5,284 nucleotides of DNA from Collinsella aerofaciens. Lineage in GTDB: Bacteria > Actinomycetota > Coriobacteriia > Coriobacteriales > Coriobacteriaceae. The position numbers and the translations under genes are program-made. Within the stretch, counting starts at the first letter, position 1; every line of letters begins with the position of its first letter. The stretch spans positions 1 to 5,284 of the forward strand of contig RKAY01000051.1 of assembly GCA_014846205.1 (NCBI GenBank), written 5' to 3'. Under the pieces are notes generated by a model. The model worked only from the letters and a program-made list of their open reading frames with translations. It searched no databases and had not been told where the DNA came from. This document shows, in pieces, positions 1 through 4,743 of this stretch.

Positions 1-22
1 TTTGTGGTGGTTTGTGTGGTGG
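1..22. repeat. short G/T-rich imperfect tandem repeat
   Basis: Two adjacent copies, TTTGTGGTGG and TTTGTGTGGTGG, differ by a two-base TG insertion. They lie just downstream of the metallophosphoesterase stop codon. No hairpin or T-run is visible here, so this is not an obvious terminator. Its function is unknown and it may be simple sequence slippage. Confidence 0.4.
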
Positions 23-30
23 TTCGAGAA

Positions 31-576
31 TTACAGCCCAAAGAAGTCAAGGATTTGATCGCGGCTTACGGGCTTGTAATCGTTGGCATCGAGACCGACA
101 TCGTAGCGAAAGATAGGACGTTCGCGATCGCGGTTGCGCGCGTTGGTGCGGTCTCCCCTGCTGTGGATATGCCCGTGCAGCATGATGGCGCCACGCGCCT
201 TGCCATTCCAACTGAGCATGGGGTAGTGGCTCATAACCAGACGATGGCCCTTGGCATAGCCGGGAGCAATCTCCAGGTAATCGCGCACGTCATCCCAGAT
301 TTGAGGCGCAGCTGGATCTTCCCAGTCGCCGTCATGGTTACCACGGATGAGCGTCACGTTCTGGCATTCGATGCGCTCGCGCAGGCGTACCGCCTCCGCC
401 AGGGGCAAACGATAGGTAAAGTCACCCAGAATATAGAGGCGGTCATCCGCAGTCACGCACTCATTGATGGCATCGATAACCTTGCGATTCATCTCCTCGA
501 CCGAGCCAAACGGCCGGTCCATGTCGTGCAAGATATTCGTATCGCCCAGGTGCAGGTCGGCGGTAAACCACATCAT
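31..576 (-). CDS. calcineurin-like metallophosphoesterase
   Basis: This is a 181-residue cytosolic metallophosphoesterase. It should hydrolyse a phosphoester using a two-metal centre; the substrate cannot be told from sequence. All five family motifs are visible in order: D7-L-H9 (in FTADLHLG), G51-D52, G79-N80-H81-D82, H117 (in SHYP) and G135-H136-I-H138. The short form with 'NI...DRPF.SVEEMN' after the first motif matches the compact stand-alone group found in bacteria and phages (COG4186-like, from memory). I chose the start at 576 because GAGGA at 585-589 lies 8 bases upstream. A longer reading exists from a TTG at 606 or an ATG at 591, but neither has a comparable ribosome site. There is no signal peptide or membrane segment. 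It is the last gene of the minus-strand run, 66 bases after the small acidic gene, so it may be co-transcribed with that gene or use the candidate promoter in the gap. Family is certain, cellular role is not. Confidence 0.93.
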   Translation of the reverse strand: MMWFTADLHLGDTNILHDMDRPFGSVEEMNRKVIDAINECVTADDRLYILGDFTYRLPLAEAVRLRERIECQNVTLIRGNHDGDWEDPAAPQIWDDVRDYLEIAPGYAKGHRLVMSHYPMLSWNGKARGAIMLHGHIHSRGDRTNARNRDRERPIFRYDVGLDANDYKPVSRDQILDFFGL

Positions 577-616
577 CGTCTCTGTCCTCATTTCGCAACG
601 CGTCAAACTCGTGCTA

Positions 617-622
617 AGTATA
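617..622 (-). promoter_or_regulatory. candidate -10 box for the metallophosphoesterase gene
   Basis: The minus strand reads TATACT here, five of six matches to the consensus -10. It is about 40 bases before the chosen start codon. No convincing -35 is present at 16-18 bases (TAACCG or neighbours), and the TG of an extended -10 is offset by one base. The call therefore rests on the -10 alone. Confidence 0.35.
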
Positions 623-642
623 CAGACACAGCGATGCGGCGG

Positions 643-822
643 TTAGCCAAAGAGCCCGCCGAACAGGCCGCGGCGGCGCTTGTCCTTTTTATTCGAACCT
701 TTGCCCTGGGCGTTCTTATCCTTTTGCCTTTTACGGTCCTGCTCCAGCTCATCATCGTCGAGCAGCAGATCCCACTCAAACGGATCATCTACCAAATCGA
801 ACAGGTCATCGTCATCAAACAT
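643..822 (-). CDS. small charge-segregated hypothetical protein
   Basis: I do not recognise this 59-residue protein. The first 28 residues carry 14 Asp/Glu and several aromatic and Leu residues (DDDDLFD, DDPFEWD, LLLDDDE). The rest is strongly basic, with 12 Lys/Arg between residues 30 and 51, and ends in GLFGGLFG. There is no signal peptide, transmembrane segment or Cys. The in-frame ATG at 834 gives 63 residues. I prefer the ATG at 822 because GGAGG at 829-833 sits 5 bases ahead of it and overlaps the 834 start codon. The gene begins 18 bases after the Cys-rich ORF ends and lies 66 bases before the phosphoesterase start, so an operon is plausible. The polarised charge suggests a protein that folds on itself or binds a partner or nucleic acid, but this is a guess. 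The good ribosome site and strongly non-random composition argue that it is real. Confidence 0.65.
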   Translation of the reverse strand: MFDDDDLFDLVDDPFEWDLLLDDDELEQDRKRQKDKNAQGKGSNKKDKRRRGLFGGLFG

Positions 823-840
823 GACCGCCTCCATTGCCGA

Positions 841-1020
841 CTAGCGAGCATCCACCACATAGTTGAGAAGTCTACGGGCCCGTGCAGACACAAATTCATC
901 TCGTCTACATCTTTCAATCGCTTGCCGCAACGCTTGCGCAACGGGACGCTTGCAGATAAGATAGGAACACGGATGGCACCCGTGGCAGCGGGTCTTGCCA
1001 ACTCCGATACACGTTTTCAT
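841..1020 (-). CDS. possible Cys-rich small protein (59 aa)
   Basis: This open frame runs from ATG at 1020 to TAG at 841. It has Cys at 4, 12, 15, 18, 23 and 38 with His at 13 and 16, giving the cluster TRCHGCHPCSYLIC, followed by an Arg-rich, probably helical C-terminal half. The CxxCxxC spacing with flanking His would suit a structural zinc or other metal site. Against it, no Shine-Dalgarno sequence is seen before the ATG (the upstream bases are CTTCTCACG) and codon use is mixed. It is in the same frame as the hydrophobic mini-ORF upstream, separated by a TAG and 12 further codons with no start codon among them. It ends 18 bases before the next gene. The same DNA could instead encode a plus-strand antisense RNA (see findings). 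I treat it as an unproven gene of unknown function. Confidence 0.4.
   Translation of the reverse strand: MKTCIGVGKTRCHGCHPCSYLICKRPVAQALRQAIERCRRDEFVSARARRLLNYVVDAR
920..953. repeat. short tandem repeat GCTTGC(C)GCAAC
   Basis: Plus-strand units are GCTTGCCGCAAC (920-931) and GCTTGCGCAAC (932-942), then a partial third GCTTGC at 948-953. Each unit is itself nearly self-complementary. The repeat lies inside the possible Cys-rich ORF, where it encodes the Ala/Gln-rich stretch VAQALRQA. The one-base length difference between units means it does not keep a protein-level period. Confidence 0.45.
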
Positions 1021-1025
1021 CGTGA

Positions 1026-1063
1026 GAAGTGGCCGTCTTCGCTTATGCGGGGGCGGCTATTTC
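1026..1063 (+). other. 17-bp RNA stem-loop, plus-strand specific
   Basis: Read as plus-strand RNA, 1026-1042 pairs without interruption with 1047-1063 around a UUAU loop: 12 Watson-Crick pairs and five G-U pairs (1029/1060, 1031/1058, 1036/1053, 1038/1051, 1039/1050). On the minus strand those five become A-C mismatches. The GC-rich core 1032-1057 is followed by UAUUUCAUU, a weak but usable terminator tail, and preceded by GAGAAG. It sits between the stop of the hydrophobic mini-ORF and the start of the Cys-rich ORF. The strand bias suggests that a plus-strand RNA is made here, perhaps ending near 1066. A chance inverted repeat remains possible. Confidence 0.5.
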
Positions 1064-1140
1064 ATTCGGCCGATAAACAGGCCGAGTTCGATAGCCGCGA
1101 TCAACAACGCCAATAACGAAATAACATCGCTTACGTTCAT
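1057..1140 (-). CDS. putative holin-like type I toxin peptide
   Basis: This 27-residue peptide begins MNVSDVISLLALL, continues as a hydrophobic helix through about residue 24 (IAAIELGLFIG) and ends RMK. The pattern is a short polar N-terminus with an Asp, one membrane-spanning helix with a single internal Glu, and a basic tail. It resembles the putative holin-like toxin family (Hol_Tox, related in style to TxpA/BsrG), small membrane peptides that depolarise the cell when over-produced. The ribosome site AAGGG at 1148-1152 is 7 bases before the ATG and lies inside a hairpin. The stop is TAG at 1057. It is the first gene of the minus-strand run. The family assignment comes from pattern memory only, and a peptide this short could be a chance frame. 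The good ribosome site and clean amphipathic design support it. Confidence 0.5.
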   Translation of the reverse strand: MNVSDVISLLALLIAAIELGLFIGRMK

Positions 1141-1146
1141 ACCAAA

Positions 1147-1161
1147 TCCCTTCTAAAGGGA
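1147..1161 (-). promoter_or_regulatory. hairpin covering the toxin ribosome site
   Basis: TCCCTT and AAGGGA (minus strand, 6 bp) pair around the 3-base loop TAG. The 3' arm is the AAGGG ribosome site of the mini-ORF at 1140, so the folded leader would limit ribosome entry. Built-in sequestration of the ribosome site is common in type I toxin mRNAs. The loop is small and the stem short, so the fold would be weak to moderate. Confidence 0.45.
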
Positions 1162-1183
1162 GTTGGCCCATCCGTGCCCCACG

Positions 1184-1189
1184 ATAGTA
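1184..1189 (-). promoter_or_regulatory. weak candidate -10 box for the toxin transcript
   Basis: The minus strand reads TACTAT, four of six matches to the -10 consensus. It is placed to give a leader of roughly 35-40 bases that would include the ribosome-site hairpin. No matching -35 is seen at 16-18 bases; TTGCGT lies only 5 bases away. Confidence 0.25.
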
Positions 1190-1203
1190 GTCTAACGCAA
1201 AAT

Positions 1204-1237
1204 GCGGATAATAGGAACACTTGTTCGTATTATCCGC
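1204..1237. terminator. 34-bp dyad, probable terminator of the adh-aldh operon
   Basis: The arms GCGGATAATA (1204-1213) and TATTATCCGC (1228-1237) are perfectly complementary. After one mismatch, GAACA pairs with TGTTC, leaving a two-base loop. The dyad begins 8 bases after the aldehyde dehydrogenase stop codon. On the minus strand it is followed by ATTTTGCG, on the plus strand by GCTATTTTCT, so both T-runs are short. The position makes it the likely terminator for the dehydrogenase operon, perhaps also stopping plus-strand antisense transcripts. A long, nearly perfect palindrome could also be an operator. Confidence 0.6.
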
Positions 1238-1245
1238 GCTATTTT

Positions 1246-2625
1246 CTAATGCACAAACATGCGCACGAATTTGTGCTTCCAGCTTGCGTAGGGCGCATAC
1301 CGAAACGGCACGTCCAGCCAGGTTGCCTTGTTCACGATGCTCTTCTTGTGACTAAACGTATCGAAGCTCTCGCGGCCATGGTACTGCCCCATGCCGCTCG
1401 CGCCCATGCCGCCAAAACCCATATGGCTCGTAGCCAGATGCATGATGGTGTCGTTAACACAGCCGCCGCCAAAGGGCACGTAGCGCACAAAGCGCTGCTG
1501 AACTGCGCGATCCTGGCTAAAGATATACAGGGCCAGCGGCGTCGGACGATCCGTAATAAACGCTTCGGCCTCGTCTAAGCTCTCAAACGTCAGCACTGGC
1601 AAGATGGGGCCGAAAATCTCCTCCTGCATCACGGCGTCATCGGGGGTCACGCCGTCTAGGATCGTCGGCTCAATCTTGAGCGACGACTCGCGCGCCGTGC
1701 CTCCCAGCACGACCTTATCGGAGTCGATCAGCCCGCGCACGCGCGCAAAATGCTTGGCGTTGACGATATGCCCGTAATCCTCGTTATCGAGCGGATGCTC
1801 GCCAAACATACGGCGGACTTCCTCCTTGATGAGGCCCAGTAGCTCGTCGTGCACGCTCGTATCGACCAGCAGGTAGTCGGGCGCCACGCAGGTCTGCCCC
1901 ACGTTGAGCCATTTACCAAAGGCGATACGCCGTGCCGCAACCTTCAAGTTTGCCGTCGCATCCACGATGCAGGGACTCTTTCCGCCCAGCTCAAGCGTCA
2001 CGGGCGTAAGGTTTTTACTTGCGCGCTCCATGACGAGCTTGCCGACCGGAACGCTACCGGTAAAGAAGATCTTGTCCCAGTGCTCATCGAGCAGCGCCTC
2101 ATTCTCGGCACGCCCGCCCTCGACAACCGTCACCAGACGCGGGTCAAACGCCTCTTCACAGATTTGCTTGAGCACCGCGCTCGATGCCGGAGCATAGGCA
2201 CTCGGCTTGATAACCACGGTGTTGCCCGCGGCAAGGGCGCCAGCGAGCGGCTCGAGCGTCAACAAAAACGGATAGTTCCAGGGCGCCATGATGAGTGTGA
2301 CACCATAGGGCACGGCTTGCGTTTTGCACACGCTCACGGCGTTGGCAAGGTCACACGGACGCAGGCGCGGACGACTCCATCGAGCCACATGCGCGATCTG
2401 ATGACGGATCTCGGAAAGCGAGGTGCCGATCTCGCACATATAGGCCTCGTCATGCGACTTTCCCAAATCGGTCTTGAGCGCATGGGCAATATCGGCCTCG
2501 TGGACCCGTACCGCATCGCGTAAACTCACGAGCGCACGACGTCGAGCATCGACATCAAACGTGGCATGCGTCTTAAAATAGGCGCGCTGATCGCCGACGA
2601 TGCGCGCGATTTCCTCGGTATTCAT
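1246..2625 (-). CDS. aldehyde dehydrogenase (NAD(P)-dependent, class 3-like)
   Basis: This 459-residue enzyme oxidises an aldehyde to its acid with NAD(P)+ in the cytosol. Visible landmarks are N117 in APWNYP (oxyanion and fold motif), K140 in VVIKPS (cofactor binding), FTGS at 188-191, the general base E212 in LELGGKSP, the nucleophile C246 in NVGQTC, and E336-x-F338 in EEIFGP. The length of about 460 residues, with no long N-terminal extension, and the end GFGGMGASGMGQYHG...FSHKKS fit the class 3 / coniferyl-type branch, which accepts medium-chain or aromatic aldehydes; the true substrate is unknown. No C-terminal membrane anchor is seen. The start at 2625 is fixed by AGGAGG at 2630-2635, four bases upstream, which overlaps the stop codon of the alcohol dehydrogenase. 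The 8-base gap means the two genes are co-transcribed and probably translationally coupled. The pair would take an alcohol to an acid, or remove a reactive aldehyde. Confidence 0.95.
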   Translation of the reverse strand: MNTEEIARIVGDQRAYFKTHATFDVDARRRALVSLRDAVRVHEADIAHALKTDLGKSHDEAYMCEIGTSLSEIRHQIAHVARWSRPRLRPCDLANAVSVCKTQAVPYGVTLIMAPWNYPFLLTLEPLAGALAAGNTVVIKPSAYAPASSAVLKQICEEAFDPRLVTVVEGGRAENEALLDEHWDKIFFTGSVPVGKLVMERASKNLTPVTLELGGKSPCIVDATANLKVAARRIAFGKWLNVGQTCVAPDYLLVDTSVHDELLGLIKEEVRRMFGEHPLDNEDYGHIVNAKHFARVRGLIDSDKVVLGGTARESSLKIEPTILDGVTPDDAVMQEEIFGPILPVLTFESLDEAEAFITDRPTPLALYIFSQDRAVQQRFVRYVPFGGGCVNDTIMHLATSHMGFGGMGASGMGQYHGRESFDTFSHKKSIVNKATWLDVPFRYAPYASWKHKFVRMFVH

Positions 2626-2633
2626 GGGCCCTC

Positions 2634-3854
2634 CTAGTTCTCGCCCTCAAACATACCACCCGCAACGACCTCGTACATACGCTCGAGCTCCAAACGGTCC
2701 ATCAAAAGTGGAACGGGGTATAGCGGATTGGCCTCGGCATCGGCATGGGCCGCCATCTGCGGAATGTCGGAGCGGCGAATGCCCGTCACATATTTGGGGA
2801 TTCCCAGGGCCTCGTTCATGCGGTCGACCCAGTCGATAAAGGCCTCGGCCGCCAGGCCGTCCCGCGCGTTAGCCGGTGCGATACCGGCCATGCGGGCGAG
2901 GTCGGCAAGCTTAGGAGCAGCGGCTTCGCCATAGGCGCGAAGCATATGCGGCAGGATGATGGCGTTGGCCAAGCCGTGCGGAATCCCGTAACGACCGCCC
3001 AAGCTGTGTGCGATGGCATGAACGTATCCAACATAGGAGCGCGTAAAGGCAACGCCCGCCTTATACGCCGCCGAAAGCATATTGCGGCGCGCACGCATGT
3101 CGTCGCCATGCTCATAGGCCTCGAGCAAATTGCCGCGGATGAGCTGAACCGCCTGTCGCGCCATCTTGCGCGTGTAGGGTGTGGTGCTACGGCCGATAAA
3201 GGCCTCGACGGCATGCGTCAGGGCGTCCATGCCCGTCTGCCCCGTAATGGAGGCGGGCAGGCCGCGCGTAAACTCGGGGTCGTGCACCGCAAAGCGCGGG
3301 ATAAGCACAAAGTCGTTAATAGGGTACTTGTAGTGCGTCTCGTCATCGGTAATTACCGCCGCAAGCGTGACCTCGCTTCCCGTGCCTGCCGTGGTGGGAA
3401 CGGCGATGAGCAGCGGCAGGCGACGATGAATCCGCAACAGGCCGCGCATCTTGTTGATGGGCTTGTTTGGCTGCGCAATGCGCGCCCCCACACCCTTGGC
3501 GCAGTCCATGGCCGATCCTCCGCCAAAGCCGATAATGGCCTGGCAGGCGCGCTCTCGATACAGGGACGCCGCTTCTTCCACGTTTGAGACCGTGGGGTTC
3601 GCTGATGTTTTGGCATAGACCGCAACGCCAATTCCCTTGGACGCGAGCGCTGTCTCGAGCGGCGCCGTGAGCCCCAGACGGGCAATGCCAGGATCCGTCA
3701 CGATAAGAACCCGCTGTATCGAACGCTTTTGAAGCACTGTGGACACATCCTCAGCGTGCTCCAGAATGTGTGGCTCGGTATAGGGCAGCACCGGCAATGC
3801 GATGCGAAAAACCGTTTGATACGTTCGGCACCAGACACGACGGGCTAGACGCAT
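2634..3854 (-). CDS. iron-containing alcohol dehydrogenase
   Basis: This 406-residue group III alcohol dehydrogenase catalyses NAD(P)H-dependent reduction of an aldehyde or ketone, or the reverse. The nucleotide-binding GFGGGSAMD is at about 109-117 and PTTAGTGSE at 153-161. The four metal ligands by family alignment are D210 and H214 (GMDALTHA), H279 (GYVHAIAH) and H293 (GIPHG), all present; H283 is also conserved. It is about 20 residues longer than typical members because of an N-terminal segment (RTYQTVFRIALPVLPY) with an amphipathic or hydrophobic look, which I remember from a subgroup of anaerobe enzymes. The start at 3854 is supported by AAGGAG at 3863-3868, 8 bases upstream. It is the first gene of the two-gene operon with the aldehyde dehydrogenase, and it is divergent from the rubrerythrin. 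Two related dyads lie in its upstream region. The substrate cannot be named; the short-chain and diol-type enzymes of this family are equally possible. Confidence 0.95.
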   Translation of the reverse strand: MRLARRVWCRTYQTVFRIALPVLPYTEPHILEHAEDVSTVLQKRSIQRVLIVTDPGIARLGLTAPLETALASKGIGVAVYAKTSANPTVSNVEEAASLYRERACQAIIGFGGGSAMDCAKGVGARIAQPNKPINKMRGLLRIHRRLPLLIAVPTTAGTGSEVTLAAVITDDETHYKYPINDFVLIPRFAVHDPEFTRGLPASITGQTGMDALTHAVEAFIGRSTTPYTRKMARQAVQLIRGNLLEAYEHGDDMRARRNMLSAAYKAGVAFTRSYVGYVHAIAHSLGGRYGIPHGLANAIILPHMLRAYGEAAAPKLADLARMAGIAPANARDGLAAEAFIDWVDRMNEALGIPKYVTGIRRSDIPQMAAHADAEANPLYPVPLLMDRLELERMYEVVAGGMFEGEN

Positions 3855-3872
3855 AAAGGAAACTCCTTCATT

Positions 3873-3888
3873 TGTTGATTTGTCAACA
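3873..3888. promoter_or_regulatory. operator-like dyad 1 (TGTTGA-N4-TCAACA)
   Basis: A perfect 6-bp inverted repeat with a 4-base spacer lies between the likely start site and the ribosome site of the alcohol dehydrogenase gene. Its size and symmetry fit a dimeric helix-turn-helix repressor site (TetR or MarR style). Bound protein here would block the operon's transcription. It contains TTGACA on the minus strand, but no -10 follows at the right distance, so I do not read it as a -35. Confidence 0.45.
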
Positions 3889-3900
3889 TTTGCTCGACCG

Positions 3901-3906
3901 ATTGTA
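3901..3906 (-). promoter_or_regulatory. candidate -10 box for the adh-aldh operon
   Basis: The minus strand reads TACAAT, five of six matches to consensus, placing the transcript start near 3894, about 40 bases before the start codon. The -35 region at 17 bases (GGCCGT) is poor, so the promoter may need an activator. TTGACC is present but only 9 bases away. Dyad 1 would then lie just downstream of the start site and dyad 2 upstream of the -35 region. Confidence 0.4.
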
Positions 3907-3936
3907 CTCAGCGGCGGTCAAAGACGGCCTGCCAAT

Positions 3937-3952
3937 CGTTAATCAATCAACA
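3937..3952. promoter_or_regulatory. operator-like dyad 2 (CGTTAA-N4-TCAACA)
   Basis: It has the same layout and an identical right half (TCAACA) to dyad 1. The left half CGTTAA is diverged, matching the ideal TGTTGA at four of six bases. The centres of the two dyads are 64 bases apart, close to six helical turns, which would place bound dimers on the same face of the DNA. It lies between the two divergent promoters and could affect either. Confidence 0.35.
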
Positions 3953-3998
3953 TCTTCATATCTCAAAATTGTTTTATTAAAAATCATTCCTAATAGGC

Positions 3999-4026
3999 TT
4001 CACTTTTGGTTGCATTTATGGATAAT
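3999..4026 (+). promoter_or_regulatory. candidate promoter of the rubrerythrin gene
   Basis: TTCACT (3999-4004) and GATAAT (4021-4026) are 16 bases apart, four and five of six matches to the -35 and -10 consensus. The surrounding 100 bases are clearly AT-rich compared with the rest of the window. The start would be near 4033, leaving a leader of about 78 bases. No convincing PerR- or Fur-type palindrome is seen over it. Confidence 0.45.
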
Positions 4027-4045
4027 AGAACCCGTCAAGACGCAC

Positions 4046-4074
4046 GTCCGGAGAGGGCCCTTACGGGACCGGAC
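4046..4074 (+). promoter_or_regulatory. hairpin in the rubrerythrin leader
   Basis: GTCCGG (4046-4051) pairs with CCGGAC (4069-4074), and an inner CCC/GGG (4058-4060 with 4065-4067) can extend the structure. There is no T-run after it, so it is not a terminator. It ends 23 bases before the ribosome site. It could stabilise the mRNA 5' end or be a control element; it matches no riboswitch that I know. Confidence 0.35.
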
Positions 4075-4110
4075 AAGCGCCCCATCGCCATCGATCGAAA
4101 GGATCGAATC

Positions 4111-4671
4111 ATGAAGTTTGTTTGCCCCGTTTGCGGTTATGTGGAAGAGTTCGACGGCGACCAGCTGCCCGAGGACTTCAAGTGCCCCCAGTGCGGCGTT
4201 CCCGGTTCTCGTTTCCTGAAGCAGGAGGAGGGTCAGCTCGAGTGGTCTGCCGAGCACGTCGTGGGCGTCGCCAAGATGGAGGGCGTCTCCGAGGACATCG
4301 TTGCCGACCTGCGCGCCAACTTTGAGGGCGAGTGCTCTGAGGTCGGTATGTACCTGGCCATGGCTCGCGTCGCCCATCGCGAGGGCTATCCTGAGATCGG
4401 CCTGTACTGGGAGAAGGCTGCCCACGAGGAGGCCGAGCACGCCGCCAAGTTCGCTGAGCTCCTGGGCGAGGTCGTGACCGACTCCACCAAGAAGAACCTC
4501 GAGATGCGCGTTGAGGCCGAGAACGGCGCCACCGCCGGCAAGACCGATCTTGCCAAGCGTGCCAAGGCCGCTGGTCTCGATGCCATCCACGACACCGTGC
4601 ACGAGATGGCTCGCGACGAGGCTCGCCACGGCAAGGCTTTCGCCGGCCTGCTCAAGCGCTACTTTGGCTAA
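4111..4671 (+). CDS. rbr: reverse rubrerythrin (NADH peroxidase type)
   Basis: This 186-residue cytosolic protein reduces hydrogen peroxide to water, taking electrons from NAD(P)H through a partner reductase. The rubredoxin domain is at the N-terminus: CPVC at 5-8 and CPQC at 25-28 bind one iron. It is followed by a four-helix ferritin-like domain. The likely diiron ligands are E74, E107 and H110 (EEAEH), E137, and E170 with H173 (DEARH). E77 and E95 are also conserved-looking carboxylates. Rubredoxin-first order is the reverse of classical rubrerythrin and is typical of strict anaerobes such as clostridia. I chose the start at 4111 because AAAGGA at 4098-4103 is 7 bases upstream and the protein then begins exactly at the rubredoxin fold. 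The frame is open back to 4006 but encodes unrelated sequence. Codons are strongly biased (almost only GAG, AAG and GCC/GCT), unlike the neighbours, which points to high expression. It is monocistronic, with its own terminator. Confidence 0.96.
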   Translation: MKFVCPVCGYVEEFDGDQLPEDFKCPQCGVPGSRFLKQEEGQLEWSAEHVVGVAKMEGVSEDIVADLRANFEGECSEVGMYLAMARVAHREGYPEIGLYWEKAAHEEAEHAAKFAELLGEVVTDSTKKNLEMRVEAENGATAGKTDLAKRAKAAGLDAIHDTVHEMARDEARHGKAFAGLLKRYFG

Positions 4672-4705
4672 GCCAACCGCCTGAGACATAACCTCTAGCC
4701 CGATG

Positions 4706-4736
4706 AGGCCCGGACCGTATTGGTTCGGGCCTTTTT
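4706..4736 (+). terminator. intrinsic terminator of rbr
   Basis: GGCCCGGACC (4707-4716) pairs with GGTTCGGGCC (4722-4731), 10 bp including one G-U, around the loop GTATT. Five Ts follow at 4732-4736. On the minus strand there is no T-run after the stem, so it should act on the rubrerythrin transcript only. It ends just 7 bases from the stop codon of the convergent gene. Confidence 0.93.
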
Positions 4737-4743
4737 CATGGGC

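Noticed and set aside
4..1116. A 370-codon plus-strand open frame spanning the whole left region
   Set aside because: It runs antisense to the clear metallophosphoesterase and small genes, begins with a non-ATG codon and has no ribosome site. Its translation shows no recognisable motif. It is a by-product of GC-rich codon use on the other strand.
2745..3587. Long plus-strand frame inside the alcohol dehydrogenase, and similar ones inside the aldehyde dehydrogenase
   Set aside because: They overlap genes whose catalytic motifs are fully intact on the minus strand and encode low-complexity Arg/Ala/Gly-rich sequence with no family resemblance.
3881..3886. TTGACA on the minus strand as a -35 element for the alcohol dehydrogenase
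   Set aside because: The expected -10 would fall on the ribosome site and reads GTTTCC. The hexamer is explained as part of dyad 1.
3975..3995. A PerR- or Fur-like palindrome (TATTA...TAATA) upstream of rbr
   Set aside because: Only five bases match on each side with an 11-base spacer. The known boxes have longer, closely spaced arms. AT-rich sequence gives such matches by chance.
4006..4110. A longer rubrerythrin start at 4006
   Set aside because: The added 35 residues are not part of the rubredoxin fold, overlap the candidate -10 and have no ribosome site, whereas AAAGGA precedes the ATG at 4111.
4000..4689. A 229-codon minus-strand frame opposite rubrerythrin
   Set aside because: It is the mirror of strongly biased codons (GAG, GCC, CTC and AAG read backwards as Leu, Gly, Glu and Leu) and would need to cross the rbr promoter region. 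It has no independent support.
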